From contig NW_005198244.1 of the NCBI RefSeq assembly GCF_000372725.1, positions 1,987,841-2,051,840 on the forward strand: DNA of 64,000 nt, written 5' to 3'. The notes below the pieces were generated by a model. It was not told the origin of the DNA. It searched no databases and worked only from the letters and a program-made list of their open reading frames with translations. Of this stretch, positions 1-9,138 are shown one piece after another. How positions within the stretch are numbered: the stretch's first letter is position 1; every line of letters starts with the position of its first letter. A program made the translations under genes and the position numbers. The stretch is from Emiliania huxleyi CCMP1516. Taxonomy: Eukaryota > Haptophyta > Isochrysidales > Noelaerhabdaceae.

Positions 1-325
1 GGTCCGCTCCATCCTGCAGCAGCGCGCCGTCGTCGGGAGCGACGTGGTGCAGCACGCGACAGCCTCGGGCGCCGTGCGCCACCTCTGGTCGAGCGAGCGG
101 CTGAGGGGCTTCTACCGCGGCCTCGTGCCCCACATCCTGCGCGCGGCTCCGACCGGCGTCCGCCCCTCCCCGCGGCGTGCCCACGACACGCCCCCCGACG
201 TGTCCCGCAGGCGCGCGGCGCCGACGGCGTCCGTCACGCTCGTCTCGTACGAGTACCTGCACCGGCTGCTCGTCTCGCACGCCATCGGGGCGGCGCACGA
301 CCCGACGGCAGGAAGGAGCAGGTAG
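1..325 (+). CDS. Mitochondrial carrier family protein, C-terminal part (5' end outside window)
   Basis: The reading frame is open from the first base and gives the end of the third repeat of a mitochondrial carrier: a VRSILQQR stretch like the basic region after the P-x-D/E-x-x-R/K motif, then GFYRGLVPHILRAAPT and the last transmembrane helix SVTLVSYEYLHRLL. Family members exchange metabolites or nucleotides across the inner mitochondrial membrane; the substrate cannot be read from this fragment. Homology requires removal of 139-210 (72 nt, GC-AG), which joins CT to GCGCGCG and gives ILRAAPTASVTLVSYEYL. The intron contains no stop and is 24 codons long, so retention would also be in frame. 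The stop codon is at 323-325. The family call is well supported; the subfamily is not. Confidence 0.75.
   Translation, partial: VRSILQQRAVVGSDVVQHATASGAVRHLWSSERLRGFYRGLVPHILRAAPTGVRPSPRRAHDTPPDVSRRRAAPTASVTLVSYEYLHRLLVSHAIGAAHDPTAGRSR
139..210 (+). other. GC-AG intron with terminal direct repeat
   Basis: Intron of the carrier gene. It starts GCGCGCGGCTCCGACCGGCG and the downstream exon (from 211) starts GCGCGCGGCGCCGACGGCGT, so the beginning of the intron is a near copy of the beginning of the next exon. Before the acceptor it carries GACACGCC and GACGTGTCC, then CCCGCAG. Confidence 0.7.
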
Positions 326-1047
326 CGCAGCAGCTTGCCCGTCGTGTACGCCTTCACGCGAGGGGGAGAGTCTTTTGCGATTCGGTCTCCCGGAGAGGGG
401 GGCCAGCTCTCCAGCTCTGCGCCGCTGGAACACCCTCACCGGTCTGCTTATGTGTGTCGATTGTCGTCTTGTGGTTGTATTCGTGTGTGGGCGGACCAAG
501 GTCCTATATCTAGAATCATCTACGTGAAGCTGGACTTGGAGCATTAGGAGCACTTAGGGTGCACGGATTACCACCCAAGACTGCTTTCAGACGCTTACGC
601 CAATTTCCCCTCAAGTGGCGCAAATCGTGACCCAAAACTCGTGATACCGAGGAGTCTGGAGCTTCAGCTGGTTAACCATGCCGCTCTCGGCACAGAAGCA
701 GCGCGAGCGCCGCGCCGCGAAGCGCGCTGCCGAGGCTCAGGACGCGGCTCGCGGGCAGCGCAACCGCCCGGCGCCGAGCCGGTGCTAGGCCGCCTCCGCT
801 GCGCCTGCTTCCTTGCGCGCCGCTGGACGTCGGCCGAGAAGACCGCTTCCCTCTGGGGACCCGACTCCGCGAAGATCGCGCGCGCGTCGTGAGTGGCGGC
901 GCGCGCGCGATCTCCGTTCCCGGGCACGCCGGTCGCAGTGGCATGGGCTCCCAGGCTCAAAAGCGCTCCCGTCAACAGCGAGCGAGCGCCGCCGCTGCTC
1001 CTCCTCCCGCCGCCGCCGCTCCTCCTCCCGCCGCCGCTCACCGAGAC

Positions 1048-1082
<35 letters not shown>

Positions 1083-1686
1083 TCGCGCCTCGCCTCCGTC
1101 ACCGCCGCCCTCCATCTCGCAGCGGCGCGTCCCTCTGATGGCGCGGGCGTCTCGCTCACCGGCGCCTCGCCGCCGCCCCCCCCCCCCCCCCTCGCGCCGC
1201 TCCGCTCGTGGCCGCCGCCTCCCCTGTCAATCCCGCCGCCTCCCCTGTCAACCCGCCGCCCGCACCACCGCCGCCACCGCCTCGCGCCTCGCCGCCGCCG
1301 CCACCGACCGCCCTCCCCTGCGCCGCTGAGCGCGGTGCAGGGCGGGGTGAGCCCCCGCTGCGCAGCCTCACCGTAGTGCACTGCGCTCTCCGCACCCCTG
1401 ACGATTAGTGAGGAGGTGGTGTTGCACAGCATGGAGCTCGGCGAGCGTTTAGCGAGCCCCTCAGCTAGATGCTAGTAGAGGGAAGAAAGGGAGGGAGGGG
1501 CGTTTCCCCGCGTTCTAAATTGATGAGAGGACTAGCACTCACCGCCCGCACACTGCCGCCCATCCCTCCAAACGGGCTTCTTGGGTGGAAAGAGATGCCA
1601 CCGGCGGCTTCCCCGGTTACTCAAAACGGTGTGGTTCTCTTCTCCGGCGGGCACCTGGGCTGGTCGAGGCCCGGGGCGGACCCATC
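326..1686. other. Intergenic, low-complexity G+C-rich stretch
   Basis: No gene could be supported here. 960-1330 is strongly CCG/CGG biased, with runs such as (CCG)n near 1050-1080 and a C run near 1177-1190, so long open frames exist in several phases and both strands without protein character. A short ATG frame at 678-788 (37 codons, basic) has no recognisable domain and could be a first exon, but no continuation was found. The 5' region of the SGNH gene lies at the right end. Confidence 0.5.
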
Positions 1687-4131
1687 ATGCCAGCTCTCAC
1701 CGTCACCCCGTCCGACTCCCGCCTCCACTACTCTGGCTACGTGCACCTGAACTTTGAGGCCGGTCGAGCGCGCTTTGACCGCCAGTACGGCTCCGGAAGC
1801 ATGAGCGGCTACGGCCCGGCGGCGGCGCTGAACGGCGGCGCGCGGATCAGCTGGACGGCGGCGGCAGAGCAGACGACCGTCCGGCTCGAGTACACGCGGC
1901 GGTGTCGGGTCGGCTGCTCCGTCAACCTGGACCACGAGTCCTGCTACCGAGCCAACGACGTCGGCGCCGGGTCAAAGTGTGGCAACCCGTGTGCGGCGGA
2001 GCTGCTCGTGCGAGGAGAGCCGATCCACGCGCCCGGGCTGCGGCTGGCCAACGGATCGTACATCGGCCTGCTCGAGTTCACGCTGCCGCCGCCGCCGACG
2101 CGAGGCGCCGAGCACGACTACACGCTCATGCTGCCGTGGGGCGCCGCCGTCGACTTTCGCGGCCTCCGCCTCTCCTCGCTTGCCGACACGCCGCGCATCT
2201 TGCCGCCTCCGCCGCCGCCGCCCTCCGCTGCGCCGGTGCGGTACGTGGCGTACGGCGACTCGATCACGCAGGGCTTCTGCTCGGGAGGCCCCTCCTACCC
2301 GGAGCGACTCGCCCGCCTCGCCGGCTGGACGCCAGTCAACATGGGCATTCAGGGCCTCGCCGCCGCCTCTGGAGCCGCGTGGAGGCACGGCGCGGAGGTC
2401 GGGGCGGTCGTGGGGCGGGAGGCCGACCCCGCCGCCCGCTCGCTCGTCACCCTCCTCATCGGCATCAACGACTGCTTCTCTCACGTCGTCGATGGCGCCG
2501 GCTGGCCTGCTCGAGGGCAGGGGTCGACGGGAGAGGCGGTGGGCAGGGTGGTGGACCAGGTGCGGCAGGCGCAGCCGGGCGTACCCATCGCCGTCATCAC
2601 ACCCATCCTGACCGCCGGCCGCTTCATCTCGTGGCGGCGCGGCGTGGGAGGCTGAGGCAGCAGACTCGGGACACGTCCAAGACACGCCCCGCCCCTTGTC
2701 CCGCAGGCGAGGCGTCGAGGAGCTGAGGCAGCAGATCCGTGACGCGGTTGCTGCGCGGCGCGGCCGCGGCGACCGCCGCCTGGCCCTCGTGGAGGGGGCT
2801 CCGCTCGTCTCCCCCACGCGGCTGTACGAGGGCCTCCGCCCGAAGGCGGACGAAGGAGGAGAAAGAGTTGCGCGGAGGCAGAGAGCTGGGAATAGGCCTC
2901 CACCCGACGACGGACGGCTACGACGACATGGCCGCGTCGCTCTACGGCGAGCTCGGCTTCTCTCCGCTCGCCGCCTCGGTCACCGACTGCTCGCCGCTGC
3001 GGCTGCGCGTCTCTGGTGCCCCACGCCGCGCGGAGAGGTGTCCCGGACCATCCATCAGCAGCATCCACCGACGAGTCGACGGGCGGACGACTAGGCGCCA
3101 CGCCGGGAGGGGAGGTCGTCCTCTTCTTCCGCCGCAGAGCGCCGCCCCTCGCCGATGCGGGCGGCTCCCTCGCGCCGCAGTACATGTGCCGCGGCCGCGG
3201 GCTGATGCTCTCGCCGGACGGGCTCGTCGACGGGTTCGCGGACGAGGCGGGCGAGGCGAGCATGCTGGCCCCGGCCGTCTCGTGCGGCACGGCCCAGTGG
3301 CAGCTCCTCGACCTCTCCTCCTGCCTCGTCTCGCGGCTGGGCCACGCGGCGGCCAGAAACGGGACCGCGGGAACACTCCGCGCTATGATGCCTTCGCCGC
3401 CGCCGCCGCCGCTGCCGCCGCCGCCGCTGCTGTCGCCGCCGCCGTCGCCGTCGCCAACGCCGCCGCCGATGTCGCCGTCGCCCCCGCCGCCTCGCCCCCC
3501 GCCGCCGCCCTCGGGACCGGTGCCGCACGCGTTTGTCTCTCCGTCCGCCGCCACGGGTCTGCGGTGGTGGCCCGCCGCGCTGCGCCGGCCGCCGCCCCCG
3601 CCCGGGACGGCTCCCCCGCCTCGCAACTTGGCTGCGCTTCGGGGGGCGGCAGCCCTCGCCGCCGCCGCCGGCCTCGTCGCGCTGCTCGCCGCTGGCCTCC
3701 TCCCTCGCCGGCAGGCCGGCCGACGCGCCGGCCAGCAAGGCGCCCGCCGCGCCGCGAGGTACGCCCGCGGCCGCAACGGCGAGCTGCCGCCGGCTCCGTC
3801 TGACGCGACGGCGAGCGGCGGCCGCGCCGTTCGCCTCGTGGCGCGGCGGGTGGGTCTCGATGGAAAGGCGCGGCTGGAGCGGCTCGAGGCAGTGGAGGCG
3901 GAGGGGCTGCGCTCCGTCCTCGAGCTGCGGCGCGCGGTGCGGGCGGCGCTCGAGCGGCGCGGCGGCGGAGGCGTCGACGGCTTCCGCATCCTCTACGAGG
4001 CGGAGGGGCGAAAGGGCTTGCTGCGCGTGACGCCTCAGACGCCGCTGGAGGAGGTGCTGCAGGCGGAGGAGCTGAGAGTGCACTTGCCGCCCCTCAAGCA
4101 GGCGGCGTGCGTGCGAGTGGCTCGCGGATGA
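1687..4131 (+). CDS. SGNH/GDSL-type esterase with N-terminal beta-sandwich, Pro-rich linker, TM segment and C-terminal domain
   Basis: Four exons: 1687-2636, 2707-2831, 2896-3015, 3095-4131 (744 codons with stop, exact frame). The N-terminal ~175 residues resemble the jelly-roll domain that precedes the catalytic domain in CE2-type esterases. Catalytic blocks follow in order: I YGDSITQG (nucleophile Ser), II a Gly in NMGIQG, III IGIND, V GLHPTTDGY (His, with Asp/Thr variation in the usual DxxH). Block V only forms across the 2832-2895 splice, which validates that intron. Exon 4 adds ~130 residues, a long proline-rich run (about 3390-3530), a hydrophobic helix (AALAAAAGLVALLAAG) and a charged, possibly ubiquitin-like C-terminus. 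The expected product is a secreted or surface-anchored carbohydrate/acyl esterase. The start is uncertain: ATG 1687 lacks a signal peptide, so a 5' exon may be missing. Confidence 0.75.
2637..2706 (+). other. GC-AG intron 1 of SGNH gene
   Basis: It begins GCGCGGCGTGGGAGG and continues CTGAGGCAGCAG; exon 2 begins GCGAGGCGTCGAGGAG then CTGAGGCAGCAG. The 12-mer CTGAGGCAGCAG is identical in both. The 3' half holds GGGACACGTCC and GACACGCCC upstream of CCCGCAG. Confidence 0.75.
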
Positions 4132-4480
4132 GCGTGGATCAGGCTGGAGATCACCTCTCTTGCCATCACTTGTCCGTACACCGCGTGTGCGGTGCACGCC
4201 CAAGACTGCCGTCGCCGCCCATGTGAGATGTGTCGCCGCCGCACACGCCCACGTAGGACGCACCCGACGCGCCAGACGCCACGTTTTTGCCCCGTGTGTA
4301 TTACGTCCAATGTCAAATAAATAAATAAACAAAGTAATAAAAACGGACACCTCTCTACTGTGAGGTGGGTTAGGGTAAAAAAGAACCAGCAACACCGCAA
4401 CAGGTCCCCGCCCTTGCGATCTTAAATAAATAAATAAATAAAAACGGTCAAACTCTGAGACGAGATGGGATTTACTGAGC
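4132..4480 (-). repeat. LINE-like 3' tails (two nested fragments)
   Basis: 3' flank of the SGNH gene. 4313-4400 and 4420-4450 carry the AAATAAATAAATAAAAACGG-type tail and the ACGGACACCTCTCTACTGTG string that also end the element at 47505 and the fragment at 36200. Orientation is minus (tail at the low coordinate). The fragments hold only the 3' untranslated end; no reading frame belongs to them. Confidence 0.6.
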
Positions 4481-4486
4481 CCTGGC

Positions 4487-5495
4487 TGTCAGGCTGTCAG
4501 GTGCTGTCAGGTGATCTGTCGGGCTGTCGGGCACTGTCAGGCACTGTCAGGTGCCTATGTCAGACCAGCTGTCAGGTGCTGTCAGTGCTGTCAGGTGCTG
4601 TCGGGTGCGTGTCTGACAGGCGAGGTGATCTGTAGCTGTCGGGTGCTGTCGGAGCTGTCGGGTGTTGCTGTCAGACGCTGTCGGAGCTGTCAGAGCTGTC
4701 AGGCTGCTGCTGCTGTTAGACGTTGGGCTGTTGCTGTCAGGTGCTGTCAGGTGGTGCTGTCGGGGTGCTGTCAGGCTCTGACACACATCAGCCACACTTA
4801 TGACACTATCAAGAGGGCGCTGACTATCAAGGGGGTGCTGACGCCGATGACGCCGGCGGCTACGCAGCTGCCCCCCTCCTACCGCGTGATCACGCGCTTC
4901 ACGCCGGCAGCGGCGGCCGCCTGGGGAGCGCAGATGGCGGCGCAGAGGCACAGGCGGCGGCGGCGGCACAGACGGCGGCGGCCACCCCCACCCAGACGCC
5001 GTAGGCATATGACTGTAGGGCCCCAGAAGGCTAGCTGGTAGCTTCATTTGTAGTAGCACAGCCGCCGGTGCTGGAGAGGGGTCCGCAGAGGTGGGGCGGG
5101 AGGGTTGAAAGAGAGACCCATGACCATCCCATGACTACATGGACATGGACATGGACCACACTCACATGTCATGTCTTTGCATGTAATTTTGTTATACCCT
5201 CATGGGGCATAAGAAAGAGGCTCTACGGGGTCTGTGTACGGTCTGTGCTGCTGTCAGGCTGTCAGCGCTGCTGTCAGGCCACTGTGTGCTGTCGGGCGCT
5301 GTCAGGCAGCTGTCAGGCTGTCACGTTAGGGCCTGACAGCGACGGGTCACCTCGCCTGTCAGGCTCTGCTGTCAGGCTGTCAGATACGTGCTGTCAGACT
5401 GTCAGAGAAAGTGCTGTCAGCGCTGTCAGGCTGTCGGGCACTGTCAGGCGCTGTCCGGGGTTTGCTGTCAGTCTGTCAGACCAGGGCTCAGGGGA
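4487..5495. repeat. Paired CTGTCAGG-type minisatellite arrays around a unique core
   Basis: 4487-4780 and 5237-5495 are made of irregular direct copies of CTGTCAGG/CTGTCGGG with spacers of 0-6 bases, separated by ~450 bp of unrelated DNA. The core contains an open frame around 4840-5040 that ends in a run of arginine/proline codons; I do not consider it a gene. The spacing is irregular and the unit is 8 bp, so this is not a CRISPR array. Confidence 0.6.
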
Positions 5496-5974
5496 TTTAG
5501 GGACATGTGTCCCCGCCCTGCACGACCTTGGTGTGAGGGATCTTCAATCCGTCCCCTCACCCCTGGTCGCACTACCCGACCCCACTAGAAGAGCAGCAAG
5601 AGTTGGGGCTGCGCGCTGCGGCTGCGGCTGCGGCTGCGGCTGCGGGAGGGGCTATGGTCGCGGGAGAGCCGCTGCGCCGCGTGGGCGCGCCTACACCGCG
5701 CTTGCTCCGCTCGCCACCTCTCTTGCGATCTCTTTGTGCAGGGGTTTTTTCTTTGAGCTTTGTCCGCAATTTTCAGACGCGCTTTGATTTTCTCCCAGCG
5801 CACACCCCCGGACCCACCACGTATTGGACCTATCGTATGACCTACGGCTCTTGTCACTTGTGCGCAGTGCGGGATAACAAGGCTAAAGCCGTATAGAGAG
5901 CCGCCCGAGTACGGTTTACCGAGAGCGAGACGCGCAGTTGGCCGGCCCAGCGACGCATCCTGGTGGGCACCCGG
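5496..5974. other. Intergenic between minisatellite and K+ channel gene
   Basis: Contains (GGCTGC)n near 5618-5642 and otherwise mixed sequence. No coding potential was recognised on either strand; it holds the 3' flank of the minus-strand channel gene. Confidence 0.4.
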
Positions 5975-7132
5975 CTAACGTGGTGATGCACTGTCCACGA
6001 GCCCTCTCACGCCCTCCCAGCGCGCCTTTGACCTGCCTTCCTCCCCAGCTGGCCTCTTGGGACTAAAATCCTCTTCATGGAGGCCGACCTCTGTCTCCTC
6101 CTCCTCATCTGCTCCCACAATGTGAGACAGGCCCAGCAGCAACGCGCCCTTCTCGCCCATGAAATCGAAGAGTCGGAAGGCGGAGCCGAGAGCGACCCAG
6201 AGCACGAGGATCAGAACCTGGACTACCAACACGCTCGCAAGGCGCGTGCTCCCAAAGATTGCGTCAAGACGGAACTCGCCGACTCCGATCGTCGTCACCC
6301 ACTGGAACGAAAAGTAGAGATTTTCGCCAAGCGAGTTTCTCTTGAAGTCGTCGCCGGGGTCCTTGTCATTCTCCACAGCGTTGTCGATGAGGTAAAATGT
6401 CAACGGCACGTGGATGGTCAGAATGAGCAGCAGAATGAGTAGCAGATACTTGCACGTGAAGTGAACCTGGTCTCGCCACTTGCTAAACGAGGCCTCGCAA
6501 AGCCTTGCGCGTTCCCACATTGAGCCGACCGGGGTGAAGCACGACCACACGCGGAGATGATTAAACAAGGCGAGGTAAAGGACCCGGGCCATGACCATGC
6601 CGCCCATGACGCCAATTACGAGGGCGGGCGCCCCCCACAGGACGAGCGCAAGTTTGCCACCTGAAGTGGCGGGCTCGAAGTACCACAGTCCATTGAACGC
6701 GGTGATGGTCAAGCAGAAGAGGTAAGAGTTGTAGAAGTCCCAGGTGTTCGGCGTCCAACCGCCGCCCAGGTCTTCAAAGTCCTGAAACCATTCCCTAAGA
6801 TCATCCACGACAGTGTCGTTGAGGCCGTAACGGGCGACAATGGCCTCAAACCTCCCCTGCTTAATCGCTCGTCTCTGCAGCTGCAGTTCGGCGTGCGGCT
6901 GTTCGCAGGCGGCAAACGTGGCGGCACCGAGAAGACACCATCCTTGGATGAGGCACCAAACAATCAGGAAGGCTCGGAGGTGCGTGATGCACCCCAACGC
7001 AGCCTGTTCATCCTCTCTCCCTTCCTGTCCAGCGGCCTCGGCGTTCGCCTGCAGGCTGCGCACTGCAATCTTCCAGCGCACCTTGCTCCCCACGGCCTTG
7101 GTCGACGCAGGAAGCATGGGAGAAGTGCTCAT
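5975..7132 (-). CDS. Two-pore-domain (K2P-like) potassium channel with degenerate first pore
   Basis: Intronless frame of 385 codons; the ATG at 7130-7132 (MSTSPMLPAS) was chosen because the frame upstream has no ATG. Layout: cytosolic N-terminus, TM1 (LRAFLIVWCLIQGWCLLGAA), a ~60-residue extracellular cap-like loop, pore loop 1, TM2 (GGKLALVLWGAPALVIGVMG), TM3 (KYLLLILLLILTIHVPLTFY), pore loop 2, TM4 (ASVLVVQVLILVLWVALGSA) and an acidic tail. The second pore reads WVTTIGVGEF, a functional-looking filter. The first reads CLTITAFNGLW where TTIGYG is expected, while the following PATSGGK matches the K2P consensus PST..GK. These channels set resting K+ conductance in the plasma or an internal membrane. 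Family assignment is good; conductance is uncertain because of pore 1. Confidence 0.75.
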   Translation of the reverse strand: MSTSPMLPASTKAVGSKVRWKIAVRSLQANAEAAGQEGREDEQAALGCITHLRAFLIVWCLIQGWCLLGAATFAACEQPHAELQLQRRAIKQGRFEAIVARYGLNDTVVDDLREWFQDFEDLGGGWTPNTWDFYNSYLFCLTITAFNGLWYFEPATSGGKLALVLWGAPALVIGVMGGMVMARVLYLALFNHLRVWSCFTPVGSMWERARLCEASFSKWRDQVHFTCKYLLLILLLILTIHVPLTFYLIDNAVENDKDPGDDFKRNSLGENLYFSFQWVTTIGVGEFRLDAIFGSTRLASVLVVQVLILVLWVALGSAFRLFDFMGEKGALLLGLSHIVGADEEEETEVGLHEEDFSPKRPAGEEGRSKARWEGVRGLVDSASPR

Positions 7133-7503
7133 AGGTAAAGGTCGAAAATCGGCGGGCGGCACCGCGCCGTCGTCGCGGCGCAAACAATTGTGAAGCCAGA
7201 AATTCTTTTATTCGGCCCCGGAGATAGGGGGTCTGTTGACCATGACTCGCGCCAAAACGCCCTACCTACCTACCTATCCCCAGGCCGCGCAGCGAAGCAA
7301 AAAAAAGAGAAAATATGATGTTGTAGGGCCCTCTGGGGCGGTCAAAACCGGCCCTACCTATTGCATAGGTGTCACCTGCAGACCCCCGCCGCGGAGTAAT
7401 ACTCCAACCGTCGGTGGCGGCTTCCCCCGACTGCGCCAACCCTGTGGTGGCCAGAGCGCCGCGCCACACGAACCGCAGTTGGCCCGGGGCTCCGCGCCAC
7501 GGC
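7133..7503. promoter_or_regulatory. Bidirectional intergenic region between K+ channel and helicase genes
   Basis: About 370 bp separate the two divergent start codons and must hold both promoters. It contains a short CTAC repeat (7261-7276) and an A-rich patch (7296-7312). No TATA box or other defined element was recognised. Confidence 0.4.
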
Positions 7504-9138
7504 ATGCGCTTCGCAACCGTCGTGCCAGCGCTGCTCACGCTGCGGCTTGCGCCACGTGCCGTCGGCATGACCGAGCCATCTTTCGTGCAGCTCGGCCTGC
7601 ACGCCGACCTATCGCACGCTGCGTCTCGGCTGGACTGGCCGGCGCCGACGCCCATCCAGCAGCAGTCCATCCCGGCGATCTTGGACGGCAAGAGCGTGTG
7701 GGCTGAGGCGCCCACGGGCTCCGGCAAGACCGCCGCCTTTGCGTTGCCGCTGCTGCAGCGCCATCTGGAAACTGGAGACAGACCCGGCCGCCGCCGCCGC
7801 GTGAAGACGCTCATCGTCGCGCCGACGCGAGAGCTGGCGGTGCAGACCGCTGACGCGTTCGTCGCGCTGTGCCGCGAGCTGCCGCGCCCGGCAGACGGCG
7901 GCGCTCACTTCTCAAACCCGCGCGTCGTCGCCGTCACCGGCGGCGTGTCCATCCAGCCGCAGCTGCGCTCCCTCGGGACCGGCGGCGCCGACGTGCTGGT
8001 CGGCACTCCAGGGCGGCTGCTCGAGGTGCTGGAGAGCAACGGCGTGTCCCTCGAGTCGGTCTCGACGCTGGTCCTCGACGAGGCGGACCGGCTGCTCGCC
8101 CCCGCCTTCGGAGACGAACTCGAGGCCATCCTCGCTCACTTCGTTCGTGCGGGGCTGCAGACGCTGCTCTACAGCGCCACCTTCCCGTACGCCTCTCGGC
8201 CACGAGCCCGCCGCATGTTTGGGTCGCGGCCCTTTGTGAGCTTGCGGCCGGCCGGCGCGAGCGACGGCGCGGAGAAGGAGGGCGAGGAGGGAGAGGCGGG
8301 CGAGGGTGACGGCGCATCCGGACGGCGGCGGCTGTCGTGTGCCGAGAGGTATGCGAGTGCGGCGCCGCCGGCCACGATTGCACAGCGGGCGATCCTGGTC
8401 GACGTGCGGGAGCGTACCCCGCTGCTGCGCCACCTGCTCGAGACGGAGGCAGGGTGGACGCGCGTGCTCGTCTTTGTGGCCAGCCAGAAGAGCGCCGAGC
8501 ACGTGGCGGCGAAGCTGCGCCGCTCGGCCGTCGCTGCGGAGGCCTTCCACGGCGGGCTCTCCCAGGAGGTGCGCGCGCAGCGGCTCGACGACCTGCGCGC
8601 GTCGCGGCTGCGTGTGCTCGTCGCCACGGATGTCGCCGCTCGAGGCTTGGACGTGGTCGGCCTCGAGGCGATCGTCAACTATGAGCTGCCTCGCTCGACC
8701 GCCGACTTCACTCACCGCGTGGGGCGGACGGGGCGCGCGGGCGAGGCGGGCGTCGCCGTCAGCTTTGTCGCCAGCACGGGCGCGGCCAACGAGGCGCACT
8801 TCGCGCTGATCGAGAAGCGGCACGGCATGCAGGTGGCCCGCGAGGCCGTCGAGGGGTTCGAGCCAAAGGACGGGGATCGCTTCTTCGTCTCGCCGAGAGG
8901 AGGAGCCGGCGGCGAAGGCGCGGAGCGAGCGGGACCGCCGGGCGAGGCGGAGGAGGGGTTGCTGCCGGGCGTGCGCCACTCGAAGCTCGGCTTGTCGCAC
9001 GACCGCATGCACGGAGGCGTGAAGGGCCGGCGCATGAGCAAAAAGGATAAGCTCAGGGCGCAGCACGTGGCCGCGCTGAGGCCAGCGAGCGAGGCGGGGG
9101 GTGCGTCGTCCCCGTCGAGCGTCGTCTGCGACAGGTAA
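7504..9138 (+). CDS. DEAD-box ATP-dependent RNA helicase
   Basis: Single exon, 544 codons from the ATG at 7504. All core motifs are present in order: Q motif PTPIQQQSIP, I APTGSGKT, Ia PTRELA, Ib GTPGR, II DEAD, III SAT, IV VFVAS, V ATDVAARGLD, VI HRVGRTGR. It unwinds or remodels RNA using ATP. The first ~20 residues (MRFATVVPALLTLRLAPRAV) are hydrophobic with Arg, compatible with an organelle or ER-type leader; an internal ATG at 7567 (MTEPSFVQLG) would give a cytosolic form. An acidic Glu/Gly-rich insert follows motif III. The C-terminus (GVKGRRMSKKDKLRAQH) is basic, as in helicases acting in ribosome assembly. The exact orthologue is not resolved. Confidence 0.92.
   Translation: MRFATVVPALLTLRLAPRAVGMTEPSFVQLGLHADLSHAASRLDWPAPTPIQQQSIPAILDGKSVWAEAPTGSGKTAAFALPLLQRHLETGDRPGRRRRVKTLIVAPTRELAVQTADAFVALCRELPRPADGGAHFSNPRVVAVTGGVSIQPQLRSLGTGGADVLVGTPGRLLEVLESNGVSLESVSTLVLDEADRLLAPAFGDELEAILAHFVRAGLQTLLYSATFPYASRPRARRMFGSRPFVSLRPAGASDGAEKEGEEGEAGEGDGASGRRRLSCAERYASAAPPATIAQRAILVDVRERTPLLRHLLETEAGWTRVLVFVASQKSAEHVAAKLRRSAVAAEAFHGGLSQEVRAQRLDDLRASRLRVLVATDVAARGLDVVGLEAIVNYELPRSTADFTHRVGRTGRAGEAGVAVSFVASTGAANEAHFALIEKRHGMQVAREAVEGFEPKDGDRFFVSPRGGAGGEGAERAGPPGEAEEGLLPGVRHSKLGLSHDRMHGGVKGRRMSKKDKLRAQHVAALRPASEAGGASSPSSVVCDR

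Noticed and set aside
960..1330. Proline/alanine-rich proteins in several frames
   Set aside because: Codon-repeat low complexity, no homology, several frames equally open.
2481..3989. 502-codon minus-strand open frame over the SGNH gene
   Set aside because: Shadow frame: the sense strand has catalytic blocks and exact-frame introns.
4487..5495. CRISPR array
   Set aside because: Unit of 8 bp, irregular spacing, no unique spacers, eukaryotic context.
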